Shown: positions 9,688-18,760 of the stretch, in pieces
Position numbering within the stretch: the first letter of the stretch is position 1
Layout: every line of letters starts with the position of its first letter
Origin: Phaeoceros laevis
Lineage: Eukaryota; Anthocerotophyta; Anthocerotopsida; Notothyladales
DNA length: 34,095 nucleotides
NCBI GenBank assembly: GCA_049999765.1
Contig: JBNGIQ010009287.1
Span: 61,119 to 95,213, forward strand
Reading direction: 5' to 3'
Position numbers and translations under genes: made by a program
The notes under the pieces: model-generated
The model's input: the letters and a program-made list of their open reading frames with translations, nothing else
Database searches by the model: none
What the model was told of the DNA's origin: nothing

Positions 9688-11064
9688 ATGGAGGGAACTT
9701 TGACTGGAGGCATTGGGCTAGGTTTGGTGTTGGAGCATCCGGCATTGGTGTACCCACAGGCTTTGCTTTCACATGTGACCGACCAGCAACAAGCGAATGG
9801 CAGCAGCCGGGGCAGTGATCTTCAGCTACTTCACGAACTCAGAGGTACGACAAGGACCAAGAGTAAGTCCCTTGCTATGAGCGATGAGGAAGAACCCAGC
9901 TTCACCGAAGATGGTGGTGACGGGCACAATGCGGAAGCCAAGAACAAGAAGACTTCTGCGTGGCAGCGCATGAAATGGACGGACTCTATGGTGAAGCTTC
10001 TTATTGGAGTCGTCCTGTTGGTGGGCGAGGACAATTGTCTCGAAGGACTTGAGAACAGTAACAAGAGAAAAGTTGGAATTTTGCAGAAAAAAGGAAAATG
10101 GAAATCTGTCGCACAGCTTATGATGGAGAAGGGCTGCTACGTATCACCCCAACAATGTGAGGACAAGTTCAACGACCTCAACAAGCGGTACAAGCGATTG
10201 AACGACGTGTTGGGCAAAGACCATGCATCTGCAGTGGTAGATAACCGCAGTCTTATCAGATCCATGGATCATCTCAGCCCGAAGGCAATGGACGATGCTA
10301 GGAGGATTTTAAGCTCCCGGCATTTATTTTACAAAGAGATGATGGCTTATCACAGTGGTGATACAGCAGCTCTTGCTGCTGAGTTGGATTTTGAGAGCCC
10401 GTATCACCATATGTCATCGCGAGCCTATGAAAAGTCTGAAACAGTCGGAGCCAAGTATGACAACAGTGAGGATGATGAGGAGGTGGATGAGGATGAAAAG
10501 GTGGATGAAGATGATAATCGTGAAGATGCTTGTCAGAAAATAAATCTACCCGGAAATGGACCAGCTCAAGTTTGTGCCTTGTTCCTGAAAAGGAGGAAAA
10601 TTTTGCAACAGCAGCAACTGGAAGACACTCAAATGGATATGACAGATGCAGAAGGACATGACGGTAAAGATGTAGATTTGACCAACAGCTCATTGATGAG
10701 GAATGACTGCAGGGTAGCAATAGATGGCTCCCAACAATGGAAGAAATATAGGGCCATGCAACTAAAGGAGCAAAAGATGGGCCTACAGGCTGAAGCATTT
10801 AATCTGGAGAAGCAGCGGTTCAAATGGCAGAAAGTTACCTGCAAAAAGGACAGGGAAATTGAGCGGATGAGGCTTGAGAATGAGAGGATGAAGCTCGAAA
10901 ATGACCGTATTGCCTTGCAGCTTAAGCAACGGGAGCTGGAATTGGACTCTAAAAAGTCCGAGATTTCTATGACTTCAATTTCCATTCTCTTGGAAAAGCT
11001 CAACGCTAATGACAAGAAGGAGCCGGGGAACCACGAATCGGTCCTTAGTAGCCGCCACGTATGA
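9688..11064 (+). CDS. Trihelix (Myb/SANT-like) transcription factor
   Basis: This is a sequence-specific DNA-binding nuclear protein of the plant trihelix family, of the type of Arabidopsis AT1G21200/AT1G76870. I place the start at 9688 because MEGTLTGG matches the family N-terminus; an upstream in-phase ATG would add a leader with no conserved content. The product has 458 residues in one exon. A conserved DEEEPSFTEDGGDGHN segment lies at 66-81. The trihelix domain spans about 93-180, with Trp97, Trp138, KKGKWKSVAQLM and CEDKFNDLNKRYKRLND. HLSPKAMDDARRILSSRHLFYKEM (about 195-219) follows. An acidic run is at 260-280 and a long Glu/Arg/Lys-rich coiled coil at 352-422, which probably mediates dimerisation. 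It ends in TGA. No frameshift or internal stop was found. Targets are unknown. Confidence 0.94.
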   Translation: MEGTLTGGIGLGLVLEHPALVYPQALLSHVTDQQQANGSSRGSDLQLLHELRGTTRTKSKSLAMSDEEEPSFTEDGGDGHNAEAKNKKTSAWQRMKWTDSMVKLLIGVVLLVGEDNCLEGLENSNKRKVGILQKKGKWKSVAQLMMEKGCYVSPQQCEDKFNDLNKRYKRLNDVLGKDHASAVVDNRSLIRSMDHLSPKAMDDARRILSSRHLFYKEMMAYHSGDTAALAAELDFESPYHHMSSRAYEKSETVGAKYDNSEDDEEVDEDEKVDEDDNREDACQKINLPGNGPAQVCALFLKRRKILQQQQLEDTQMDMTDAEGHDGKDVDLTNSSLMRNDCRVAIDGSQQWKKYRAMQLKEQKMGLQAEAFNLEKQRFKWQKVTCKKDREIERMRLENERMKLENDRIALQLKQRELELDSKKSEISMTSISILLEKLNANDKKEPGNHESVLSSRHV

Positions 11065-11449
11065 AACGGCATTAATTTTGGTACCTACACAACATAAACG
11101 TAGCTTTCGAATTTGGGCAATTAAAATCCAGGTGAAACGCGTTTCTTTACTTTTCAGCAAGGGTTTGCATTGTAACCTAGGGCTTGTTCTCACGCAATCA
11201 AGGGACTGTTGGACTTGCAGCATCGTGCATGCCATATGACATGACATACACATGCAGCATGTGCCATGCATCATACCACCACATATACCGTATGCCACTA
11301 AGGTCACTTTATATAAAATTTCCCCCTTAGCCCTAAAAGGACCAACATGCCATAACGGGCATGTTGTTCCACGGCCGCGTTTCGTCCGCTTGTGTATTGC
11401 TTGACAAATTTACTCGTCAAACTCTATCCAATGGTTTTAAGAAATAAAT
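11065..11449. other. Downstream region, no gene
   Basis: This is AT-rich sequence following the trihelix stop, with a CATG-rich patch near 11225-11295. It contains no coding motif and probably includes the 3' untranslated region. Confidence 0.4.
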
Positions 11450-11776
11450 TGGAGCTTTTTTTAGGGGAGCTCATGCTTGACATCTTATATTATAAAAAAA
11501 AAGGGAGAGTGTTGTTTGGGGCTGTGACATACTCTCACTTCAATCCCATGGGAAGGACATTGGGAGCGCGAGAGGGAGCGCCACCGCGCACGAGCGTGGG
11601 GTAAAACAAGGGCAATGTCGGAGTTGAACCCTAGACCTGCCCTTCCCACTCAAAGAACCTAACCACATGGCATACTCCACCACGTTGAAGACAATGGTTT
11701 AAATTTTTTATATCTCTAAGTTCGGATGGGTGGAGGGACGGGTGATTGCCGTCGATGTCGACGGGTTCTACACTAG
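11450..11776 (+). mobile_element. Non-autonomous Helitron-like element, copy 1
   Basis: The right end has the Helitron layout: a hairpin at 11749-11764 (CCGTCGA, two-base loop, TCGACGG), eight bases, then CTAG at 11773-11776 followed by T. Two other copies in the window share the hairpin, the preceding GGTGATTG and the CTAG|T end. The left end is less certain: homology with copy 2 begins at TTGGAGCTTTTTTTAGGGG, and TCTTATATTATAAAA nearby could be a 5' TC terminus. There is no protein coding. The inside carries a tRNA B-box-like GAGTTGAACCCT, so a SINE-derived interior is possible. Confidence 0.6.
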
Positions 11777-11972
11777 TTAGGTATAGCTTGAAGTGCATAT
11801 CACGATGCCACTATCAGCACACCCGCTACCACCATGCTGTGATACAGAGTAGGTCGAATTCTCTTCAACTTAACCCTGGAACCTTGGGCACGAGGTTCCG
11901 ACCGGCCTGACGGTTGTGCGGAAATGTGGAATGCAACCAAGTGTATGATCCTGCGAGCAATACCCTGTTGGT

Positions 11973-12072
11973 NNNNNNNNNNNNNNNNNNNNNNNNNNNN
12001 NNNNNNNNNNNNNNNNNNNNNNNNNNNNNNNNNNNNNNNNNNNNNNNNNNNNNNNNNNNNNNNNNNNNNNNN
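11973..12072. other. Assembly gap (100 N)
   Basis: Exactly 100 undetermined bases, the usual placeholder for a gap of unknown size. The flanks (11800-11972 and 12073-12300) show no gene. The 3' LTR of the large minus-strand Gypsy element may lie in or beyond this gap. Confidence 0.99.
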
Positions 12073-12309
12073 GTCTCCGATTAATCGATTACAGTCTCGC
12101 CCCGCACCTGTTCGGTGAAACATGTACTAGACAGGAAGACATTTTTTTCAAAAACGGTCTATTTACATCAATTTAAGTTCCGTGTGCTTGAAAATAGTGC
12201 ACTGAATCCACCGCCATGGCTAGAGTCATGCATTCTAGTTCGAACTGCTAAAAAAGAGGCAACTGATTGCACTGCCATGGCTTCTAAGAACTCTAATATC
12301 ATGCTATAT

Positions 12310-13766
12310 TATATGCTGCGCATCTTGCACTAGGTCCTCATGCATTTTTGTAGCTTTTTCATTAGCTACTGCTCCCACCGATGCTGCATATGGCTCAGTC
12401 TCTTCCTGTAGAGATTGCCCCATGTTGTGGAGGAAGTTGCTGATGATGTTGAAGTGGCCAATATCCTCCGACATCTCAAACGGTGGTGCTGCGTTTTCTG
12501 CTTACGACTCCTCTCCTTGAGACTCAATGGCGCCATCCGGTACTGGATGTCCGGTACCCATGTCCGGATGTCCAGATGCATATACTTGTCGATTTGCCTC
12601 AGCCGCCGCCTCCGCATCCAATTCTGCTTGCCTAGTTTGCAAAGCAACTTGCTTTTCGAGTACCCGTTGTTCTCTGCGCTTCTCCCGGTCCTTGTCTTTT
12701 TTGACCAAGTTGTTTTTCCCAGCAGATTGTGGTGGAGGTGGAGGTGGTGGAGAGGTTGCCGGTGGAGATGGTTGCCTTCGATCTCTTGGAGTGCGATGGG
12801 TGGACGGCGAAGATTGAGGCACTTGAGGCACTGGTGATTGAGGCTCTGATGCTGGGGGTGGTGGAATGGCTGCCCCACGGAATACCCATTTTGGGTTGAC
12901 CATGGTCTCACAACCACCAACCATTTGTTTCTTATCCACATACTCTTTGTGGATGCCTTTGGTGTAACTTGTCGCAACGTGGAGCAAGTCTGTCATGATG
13001 TGTGGTCAACACCAAAATTGAGCCTTTCATGCCCATTGTAAACATAACGACATATTACCCGACACACTATTAATACTGCTAAACTGCCAAAGTGCAAAAT
13101 GTGCGCAAGACCTCCCCCTTGCAGGCTGGCACGCACGCAAATGGTGGTTGCCTGCATAATGCGCACAGCAAAACTCATGGACAAGCTTACCCATGGTTGC
13201 CCACCCTCTGATCCCAAGTGCTCTGATAAGTTGGACGCGGTTTCGGTGGTGGAGCAGGTTTGGGCACTGGATTGTGCAGCTCGGAGGGCCCGCTGGGGAA
13301 AATCATGCCATCATCGAATAGCCAAGTGTAAGCATAAATAACCGCCTCCTTGCGGCCTTCTAAGATCTTGACTTCAACGTTGAAGGTGCGGATTTGGTCA
13401 TCATTGTGAAACACCTCACACTGAATGGCGGAAACTGAGTTAGCACCGGGCAAACCAATCAAACGTGGAAGCATTTCTTGATACCCATCCATAATTGTGG
13501 AACTTTGAGTCACAGCTCATGTGTCATGGCCAGCTTGGGTCCTGGGTGGTCAATTTTGGGGCAGACCGGCTCTCCTTCATAGTGAAAAAATGTAGAATTC
13601 GAGGCCCAAGTGACGCAATTGACCCACATCACCCGGATCGGGAACCAATGTTTGGTACGGCCATACTTGCCAGGATCGGGCTCCCTCCAGAAGTTGCTGG
13701 TGGAGTAACCGCGCCAGTGGTGCTGATGAGGCACTTCTTCAGTTCTCAGTTCCCTGAAGCATACAT
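12310..13766 (-). pseudogene. Gene-like region of unknown function next to the PHD-bearing Gypsy
   Basis: I do not recognise this protein. The pieces run on the minus strand in order. First (13743-13510) comes a Trp-rich globular stretch with HHWRGYSTSNFWREPDPG, RVMWVNCVTWASNSTFFHY and GEPVCPKIDHPG. After a one-base loss near 13507 it continues (to about 13190) with MDGYQEMLPRLIGLPGANS, an IRTFNVEVKI strand and a proline-rich end. A GGTAAGC at about 13190 could be an intron donor, with acceptor ACAG near 12993. The last part (12993-12310) has a proline-rich linker, a charged helix (KDREKRREQRVLEKQ), one in-frame TAA at 12502 and a C-terminal HFNIISNFLHNM segment. It begins three bases after the PHD finger's stop, so it may be a 3' ORF of that element or a captured host gene. 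Confidence 0.45.
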
Positions 13767-13784
13767 GATCAAATGGTTAGTTTA

Positions 13785-13921
13785 GAACAAGGTGCACACT
13801 TCCAAGTGTCTGCTGGTACTTCATCCATCGGTGGAGTCAAACAGAACATGTGATATCCACGATTGCATCTGTCACAGAGTAACATGACGTCCTCATCCCC
13901 GATCTGAGTACATATTTCACA
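13785..13921 (-). other. PHD finger at the integrase C-terminus
   Basis: The eight zinc ligands follow the C4HC3 pattern: CEIC, LLCDRC, GYHMFC and WKCAPC, with the acidic GDEDVMLLCDRC stretch and the conserved Trp before the last Cys pair. PHD fingers read histone H3 tails. The residue two before the His is Gly rather than the Trp of H3K4me3 readers, and CDRCNRGYHMFC resembles the ATXR5/6 type that prefers unmodified H3K4; that specificity is inference. It is in the frame next to the integrase (one-base loss near 13995), starting MSSSQPGY, and ends in TGA at 13769. It takes the place of a chromodomain. Confidence 0.9.
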
Positions 13922-13984
13922 AGGCAAATCAGGGGGGGTTGCCATGTAGTGGGATTCAAGCTGGTATCCAGGTTGGGAAGATGA

Positions 13985-15195
13985 CATGGCGCCAAGTCCT
14001 TGACATGCTCCTTCCACCTTCGAACATCCTCACCCTCCAGCTCTGCAACCCCTTGCAGCCCAACTGAAACTACCCGCAAGATCACTCTATTGGTGTTGAC
14101 TTCAAGAGTTTTCTTGGGCTTATGCTGCAGATATACAAAGTCCTCGGGTTGGAACTTCTTGAGCTTCGGTTTCCAGGAACCTCCACGAGTAAACGCATAA
14201 CGTAGCTGATCTCGATGTTGGGCAATGGCTAAATTCTCCATGGCCATTGGAAGAATGCGCTCAAACATCGTTCCCCTCTCCTTCAGCCCTTGCAAACATG
14301 CTTCTACATCAGTGCTCCAGTCCACGGCCTTGGTATATGTATCTTGCACCACATTGGGCATGATAGGATTCCTGCCAAGCAGTAAATAATAAGGGCTGAA
14401 TTCGAAGTTAGCCAAAGATGCATGTGCACTTATGCGGTATCCCAACATAATGTATGGCAGCCTTTCATCCCAACGGCTGGCATCTTCCTCAAAACAGTAC
14501 TTCCTCAATGCATCTTTCACAGTCCGAACGAGCCATTCAGCAAGCCCATCTGCTTGTGGATGGTCTCGGGACGTGCGTCTGTGATCAATCAAGCTTCGAT
14601 CCAGGAGAAGCTGGAAATCCCCCCTGAACTCAGTCCCTTGGTCAGTAAGCACCTCTGCACATCCTCCAAACCTTGACAGCACTGTCTGCAAAAATGCACG
14701 AGCCGTATTTTGAGAAGTTTTCCTTGGGAACACAGCAATCTCAGCCCATTTCGAAAAGTGCTCAATCATGATCATGCAGTGCCTATTGCCACTTCTCGTC
14801 AATGGCAGCTTAGGCATGAGGTCAATGGACCATCTGAAAAAGAGCTCCTTGATGGGCAAAGAATGCAACACAACGTCACTGGCTGTGAAACGAGCCTTGA
14901 CTCGGTCACAGGCGGCACATTCTGCGACGACCTGCTCCACATTTGCATACATCCTTGCCCAAAAGTAGAGTGGCCTCATCATGTGGTGTATACGCTTTAC
15001 ACCAAAGTGGCCTAGTTCCTTATGGACAGCCTCTATGATTGCACGTCTTTCATGTGGTGGAGGCACCTTCCTGTCTACATCCTGGCCCTTGAGGAATAGT
15101 TGTCCATATTTCCAGTAATACCGTTGCACCTTCTTGTGCAGTTGTGACATTCTCTTAGGGCTCACATCATTGCCCAGCTCATCTCCTCTCAACAA
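13985..15195 (-). CDS. Gypsy integrase
   Basis: It inserts the element's cDNA into the chromosome. The zinc-binding HHCC is complete (HKELGH, then CAACD; residues 58, 63, 93, 96 counted from 15195). The core has the DDE triad: D125 (RWSIDLMP), D185 (LTDQGTEF) and E220 (DGLAEWLV). A GPY/F-like region (VILRVVSVGLQGVAEL) follows. It is in phase with the RT frame and separated from it only by a TAG at 15205-15207, so the two were probably one polypeptide. The final residues of the open frame after KDLAP are out of frame; the true continuation is the PHD-finger frame. Confidence 0.93.
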
Positions 15196-15204
15196 CTGAA
15201 TGGC

Positions 15205-16978
15205 CTACTCATCGCGCCAAATATCCTTCACAGCTTCTTCCAACAACACAGTCTCCGGCACGTCAACTAATGTAGCTGCCAGCATGGCCAAGCAAGCTCC
15301 TGGTGACAGCTGCTGTGGTCCATTGTCCTGCCTGGCTCCTGTTTCATCATCAACACCTTGCACTGGATTTCTGGATAAACCATCAGCATTACTGTGAGCC
15401 CTGCCAGGCCTATGAACTATGTTCATGTCATATTCCGATAGCAATAAGGCCCATCTGGCCAGCTTGCCACTCAGTTTCGTATTTGTCATCAACCAATGTA
15501 GCAGTTGATGATCTGTAACAATCTGAAAACTCCTGCCACACAGGTATGGCCTAAAGTGGAGTACTACCCACACACTTGCAAGGCATTCACCTTCATATGA
15601 AGAGTAGTTGGACTCCGCTTCATTGTTAGACCTACTGGCATAGGCCACAACATGTTCATAGCCATCCCCATCTAATTGTGCCAACACAGCACCGATTCCG
15701 AGCATGCTCCAGTCCGTATACAGAATAAAAGGCTTCTCAAAATCTGCTCTTGCAAGCACAGGGTAGTTGGTTAACTGCTCCTTGAGTTCTGTCCATGCAA
15801 CTTCTTGTTCTTGCTCCCATCGCCACTCACTCTCCTTTTTCAACAATTCATAAAGAGGCTTGCAGATTCGGCTCATGTCCTTGCAAAACCTTCGATAATA
15901 GTTACAAAGACCTAGAAAAGCGCGAAGTGAGGCAAGGTCCGTGGGTCTTGGCATTCTCTCTATAGCCGATACCTTGGCTGACTGCGGTTCTATGCTACCT
16001 GGTGACAACAGATGGCCTAGGTATTCCACTTGTTGTGCTCCAAACTTGCATTTCCCCAGGTGTGCCTTCAGTCCACATGACTCCAGTCTTTGCAGCAGTT
16101 GTACAAGGTGACTCAAATGTTCTTCAAATGTGTTGCTGAATACCACTAAGTCGTCAATGTAGCATATCACAAATGGTAGACCCAACAACTCAAGATCCAT
16201 GACTTTCTGGAAGTGCGTTGAGCTGTTTTTCAACCCAAACGGCATTCCTTCCCACTCCCAAAGCCCATCTCTTCCCCAAAAGGCTGTCTTCTCCTTGTCT
16301 ACTTCTTCTATTGCAATCTGATTAAATCCTTGTCTCATATCCAAAGTCGTGAAGTACTTTGCCTGCCCAATTGCGTCAAATATTTCATCAGGGGTAGGCA
16401 TTGGATACTTGTCCTGCACAGTCACTGTGTTCAAGGGCCTGTAATCACCACACATGCGGCGATCTGTCCATTCGCCATTTTCATCCTTCTTTGCGGGCAA
16501 CACTGTTGCTGCTGCATACTGCGATGATGATTTCCGAATAAGTCCTGCTTCCTCTAACTCCTTGCATCGTCCTTCCACTATTTCCCATTCCGCTTGGCTA
16601 AGTCTGTGTCTTCTTCTGAAAATGGGCTCCTTGTTGCTTGTGGGGATTGCAAATTTATGCTTCGAATATCGCCCGAGCTCCTTCATGCTAAATGCGAACA
16701 CGTGCTTGTATCTTTCTAACACTGCACGCATTTGTTTGCGTTCCTGCTTGCTCAAACCTTCATTCACAGCCCAGGCATAGCTTTCGGGCACACTGCTCTT
16801 GGGCCTGGGCACTTTATCCTGTACAGGTGCCTGTAGTCTGGCGGGATCATCGCCTGCTGCATCTCCTTTCTCAGCACCATGGGCTGGCAATATCTGCTCT
16901 TTCTCCTCCCTGCAAGTCCAGGCAGGTTTCATTCGTATCTGCACTCTTTGTCGCAAGTTCTGTCCTTCTTGCAAGTTC
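15205..16978 (-). CDS. Gypsy reverse transcriptase and RNase H
   Basis: This copies the element RNA into cDNA. Counted from 17217, the RT fingers and palm begin near residue 190, with CGDYRPLN, LDMRQGFNQI (first catalytic Asp, residue 293), MPFGLKN and the YIDD box at 353-356 (16150-16161). The connection domain has LRAFLGLCNYYRRF. RNase H lies at about 497-616 with the ILYTDWS, YEGECLAS and VTDHQLLHW blocks and ends in ADGLSR. There is no internal stop across 670 codons, unusual in an element with so many other breaks. The N-terminal 80 residues of this same frame belong to the methyltransferase. Confidence 0.95.
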
Positions 16979-18086
16979 ATTTGATATGCAATACTGCTGG
17001 CAATAATCCACTTTATGCTGTTTAGATCAAAGGCACGTCCCAGCAGTCTGCACCTCGTTCCCTCGCTCACTCCTGCCACCGACGTACTACCTGGGTCAAA
17101 GCCCATTGTCATCTCTCGTTCCACTGCAAATGGCTCTCCAAGTTCGTTCCCTTCTTCATTTTTGATCGCTCCCGGACCTCCTCTTTTGAAGGCATAAGAT
17201 CCAGGCGAGCTTACCAATGTAGGCCATGCCTGCCGGGCTCGCCAACCTTGTTGACGGGCATGAACGGCAGCTTGTCGTCCTTCGTGACTTCTTGTACAAA
17301 CCTTCCAGGTAGCAACACATCGACCATTCTGACTTCTGGTCTGCTGGTCAGACTTTTGACCTCTCTCAAATACTGCAGTGGTGCTATATTTGTCCAGATG
17401 CTCCGAAGCCTATGTGCTGCAGATCCAAAATGCACAGCATCTATAAGTAACTCATTCCCCAACCAACTTTTCACCTCCTGGTAATCTTTTCTGAGCCTAT
17501 CTCGCCTGTCAAAACACGCCGGTACATTCTCAAGCAAATACCAGCAAGGTCTTCGTTGCTTTTGAATGAGTTTGAGCACCCTTACCACTTCATGGAACAG
17601 GGTGCCCCTCTCGTCTGTAAAACCTCCTCCTTTTCCTGCTGGTGACATTGCCTGGCACTCCCACCCAGCCATGCACATGTCCACGTCATTGCCCAATGCG
17701 CGCAGATGCTCTTCGCCCAGCATCCTCACATCTGATGGGAATGCTTTCTGAAAACCCTTTATTGCTGCATGGGGCAACAGTCCTGGGTATTTCATGCTCA
17801 TTTCTTCCACTCTCGCACGTGCTGTGATTTGAGCGTTCCAATTTACATCACAATAGATGTACTTCTTAACTTTAATACCACTCTGAAGCACAGCTTCAAG
17901 GCCAGTTGCCAACTCCGCACACAGCTCTAGCAACACCACCCCATCCTCTGGTGGCTGCCAACATATGGTTTCGACATCAACGTCCCTCCTCATAATGGAC
18001 ACCTCACAGCCTGGAATCATGCATGCCTCTGGCTGGTAGTCTACCAATGCAGGGGCCTGTGCATTGCATTCTTCATGCCGATCCAT
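16978..18086 (-). CDS. DNMT3-like cytosine-5 DNA methyltransferase inside pol
   Basis: Enzymes of this class move a methyl group from S-adenosylmethionine to C5 of cytosine. From 18086: motif I at residues 51-63 (LLELCAELATGLEA, compare DNMT3 FDGIATGL), motif IV with catalytic Cys144 (GWECQAMSPAGKGGGF, codon 17655-17657), motif VI LLENVP at 184-189, motif VIII LIDAVHFGSAAHRLRSIW at 214-231. After a one-base loss at about 17211-17220, motifs IX-X follow in the RT frame (EREMTMGFDPG, RLLGRAFDLNSIKWI). The AAHR and LLGR blocks place it with DNMT3/DRM-type enzymes. Two departures: the glycine of motif I is Glu (residue 58) and the Pro of the PC motif is Glu (143). Both may lower activity in this copy. 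The domain could methylate the element's own cDNA or target DNA. Confidence 0.9.
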
Positions 18087-18089
18087 GGC

Positions 18090-18760
18090 CTACTTCACAT
18101 GTTCACTGGGTTCCAATCTGAACCCATGTCCAGCACAACTCACATTCTTGTCTTCATCTAACTCTCCAGCCTCCAAGCTGTCCATCCATAGCTCAGCTGC
18201 GGTATTGAGGCACCATATGAGCTTGTCTTCTTCTTCTGCCACTGCTGAACACGCAAACAACGAGTCACCATTGTTTCGCTTGCGTAACTGTAATGGCATG
18301 GTGGCAATCCTGCTGTAATCGCCACTTCTCCATCCTGGCCTATAAAAGGCAATTTCTCCATAAGGGTCGACCCCCATGGCAGGCCCATAGGTTGCCTCTG
18401 AACCCATGATTATGTCAAAGTTTTCAGCATCAGTAACCAACACCCTGACATGCACCGAGCATTCATCCATGGTGCCTTGCTTAAAGGTGAGTTTGAGCTT
18501 CCCTTTTGTGATACCTAGCACCTTCTCCTTTGTGCCGGCAGCAGTTGAAAGCCTGATCGTGCTCTCAATCATCTTGTTGCCATATAAGCCCAAAGCTTCC
18601 TTCAGGTTCCTTCCCACAATCACTGGTTCGGCTCCAGTGTCAACGAGCACCCTTCTTGGTGCCAAGCCTTCCACTAACACATGCCTGCCTGCATTGTCCA
18701 CCATTGCAATGCCTCCTTTCTGCTGCATTCGTTCCTCATGTGAAATGGCCATGTGGTGTT
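18090..18760 (-). CDS. Gypsy aspartic protease (retropepsin-like)
   Basis: It would cleave the polyprotein. The active-site segment is VLVDTGAEPVIVG (Asp at residue 38 from 18752), followed by the beta-rich body (STAAGTKEKVLGITKG) and the DIIMGSEATYG segment that stands where ILG..-type strands lie in retropepsins. It is in phase with the methyltransferase; a single TAG at 18090-18092 separates them. Upstream the frame is off by one base near 18750. The ATG at 18750-18752 could serve as a start, but since gag, protease and pol are normally fused I read it as part of one polyprotein. Confidence 0.85.

Noticed and set aside
12415-12837. Plus-strand Trp/Arg-rich frame
   Set aside because: It is the reverse complement of the proline-rich, coiled-coil minus-strand coding.
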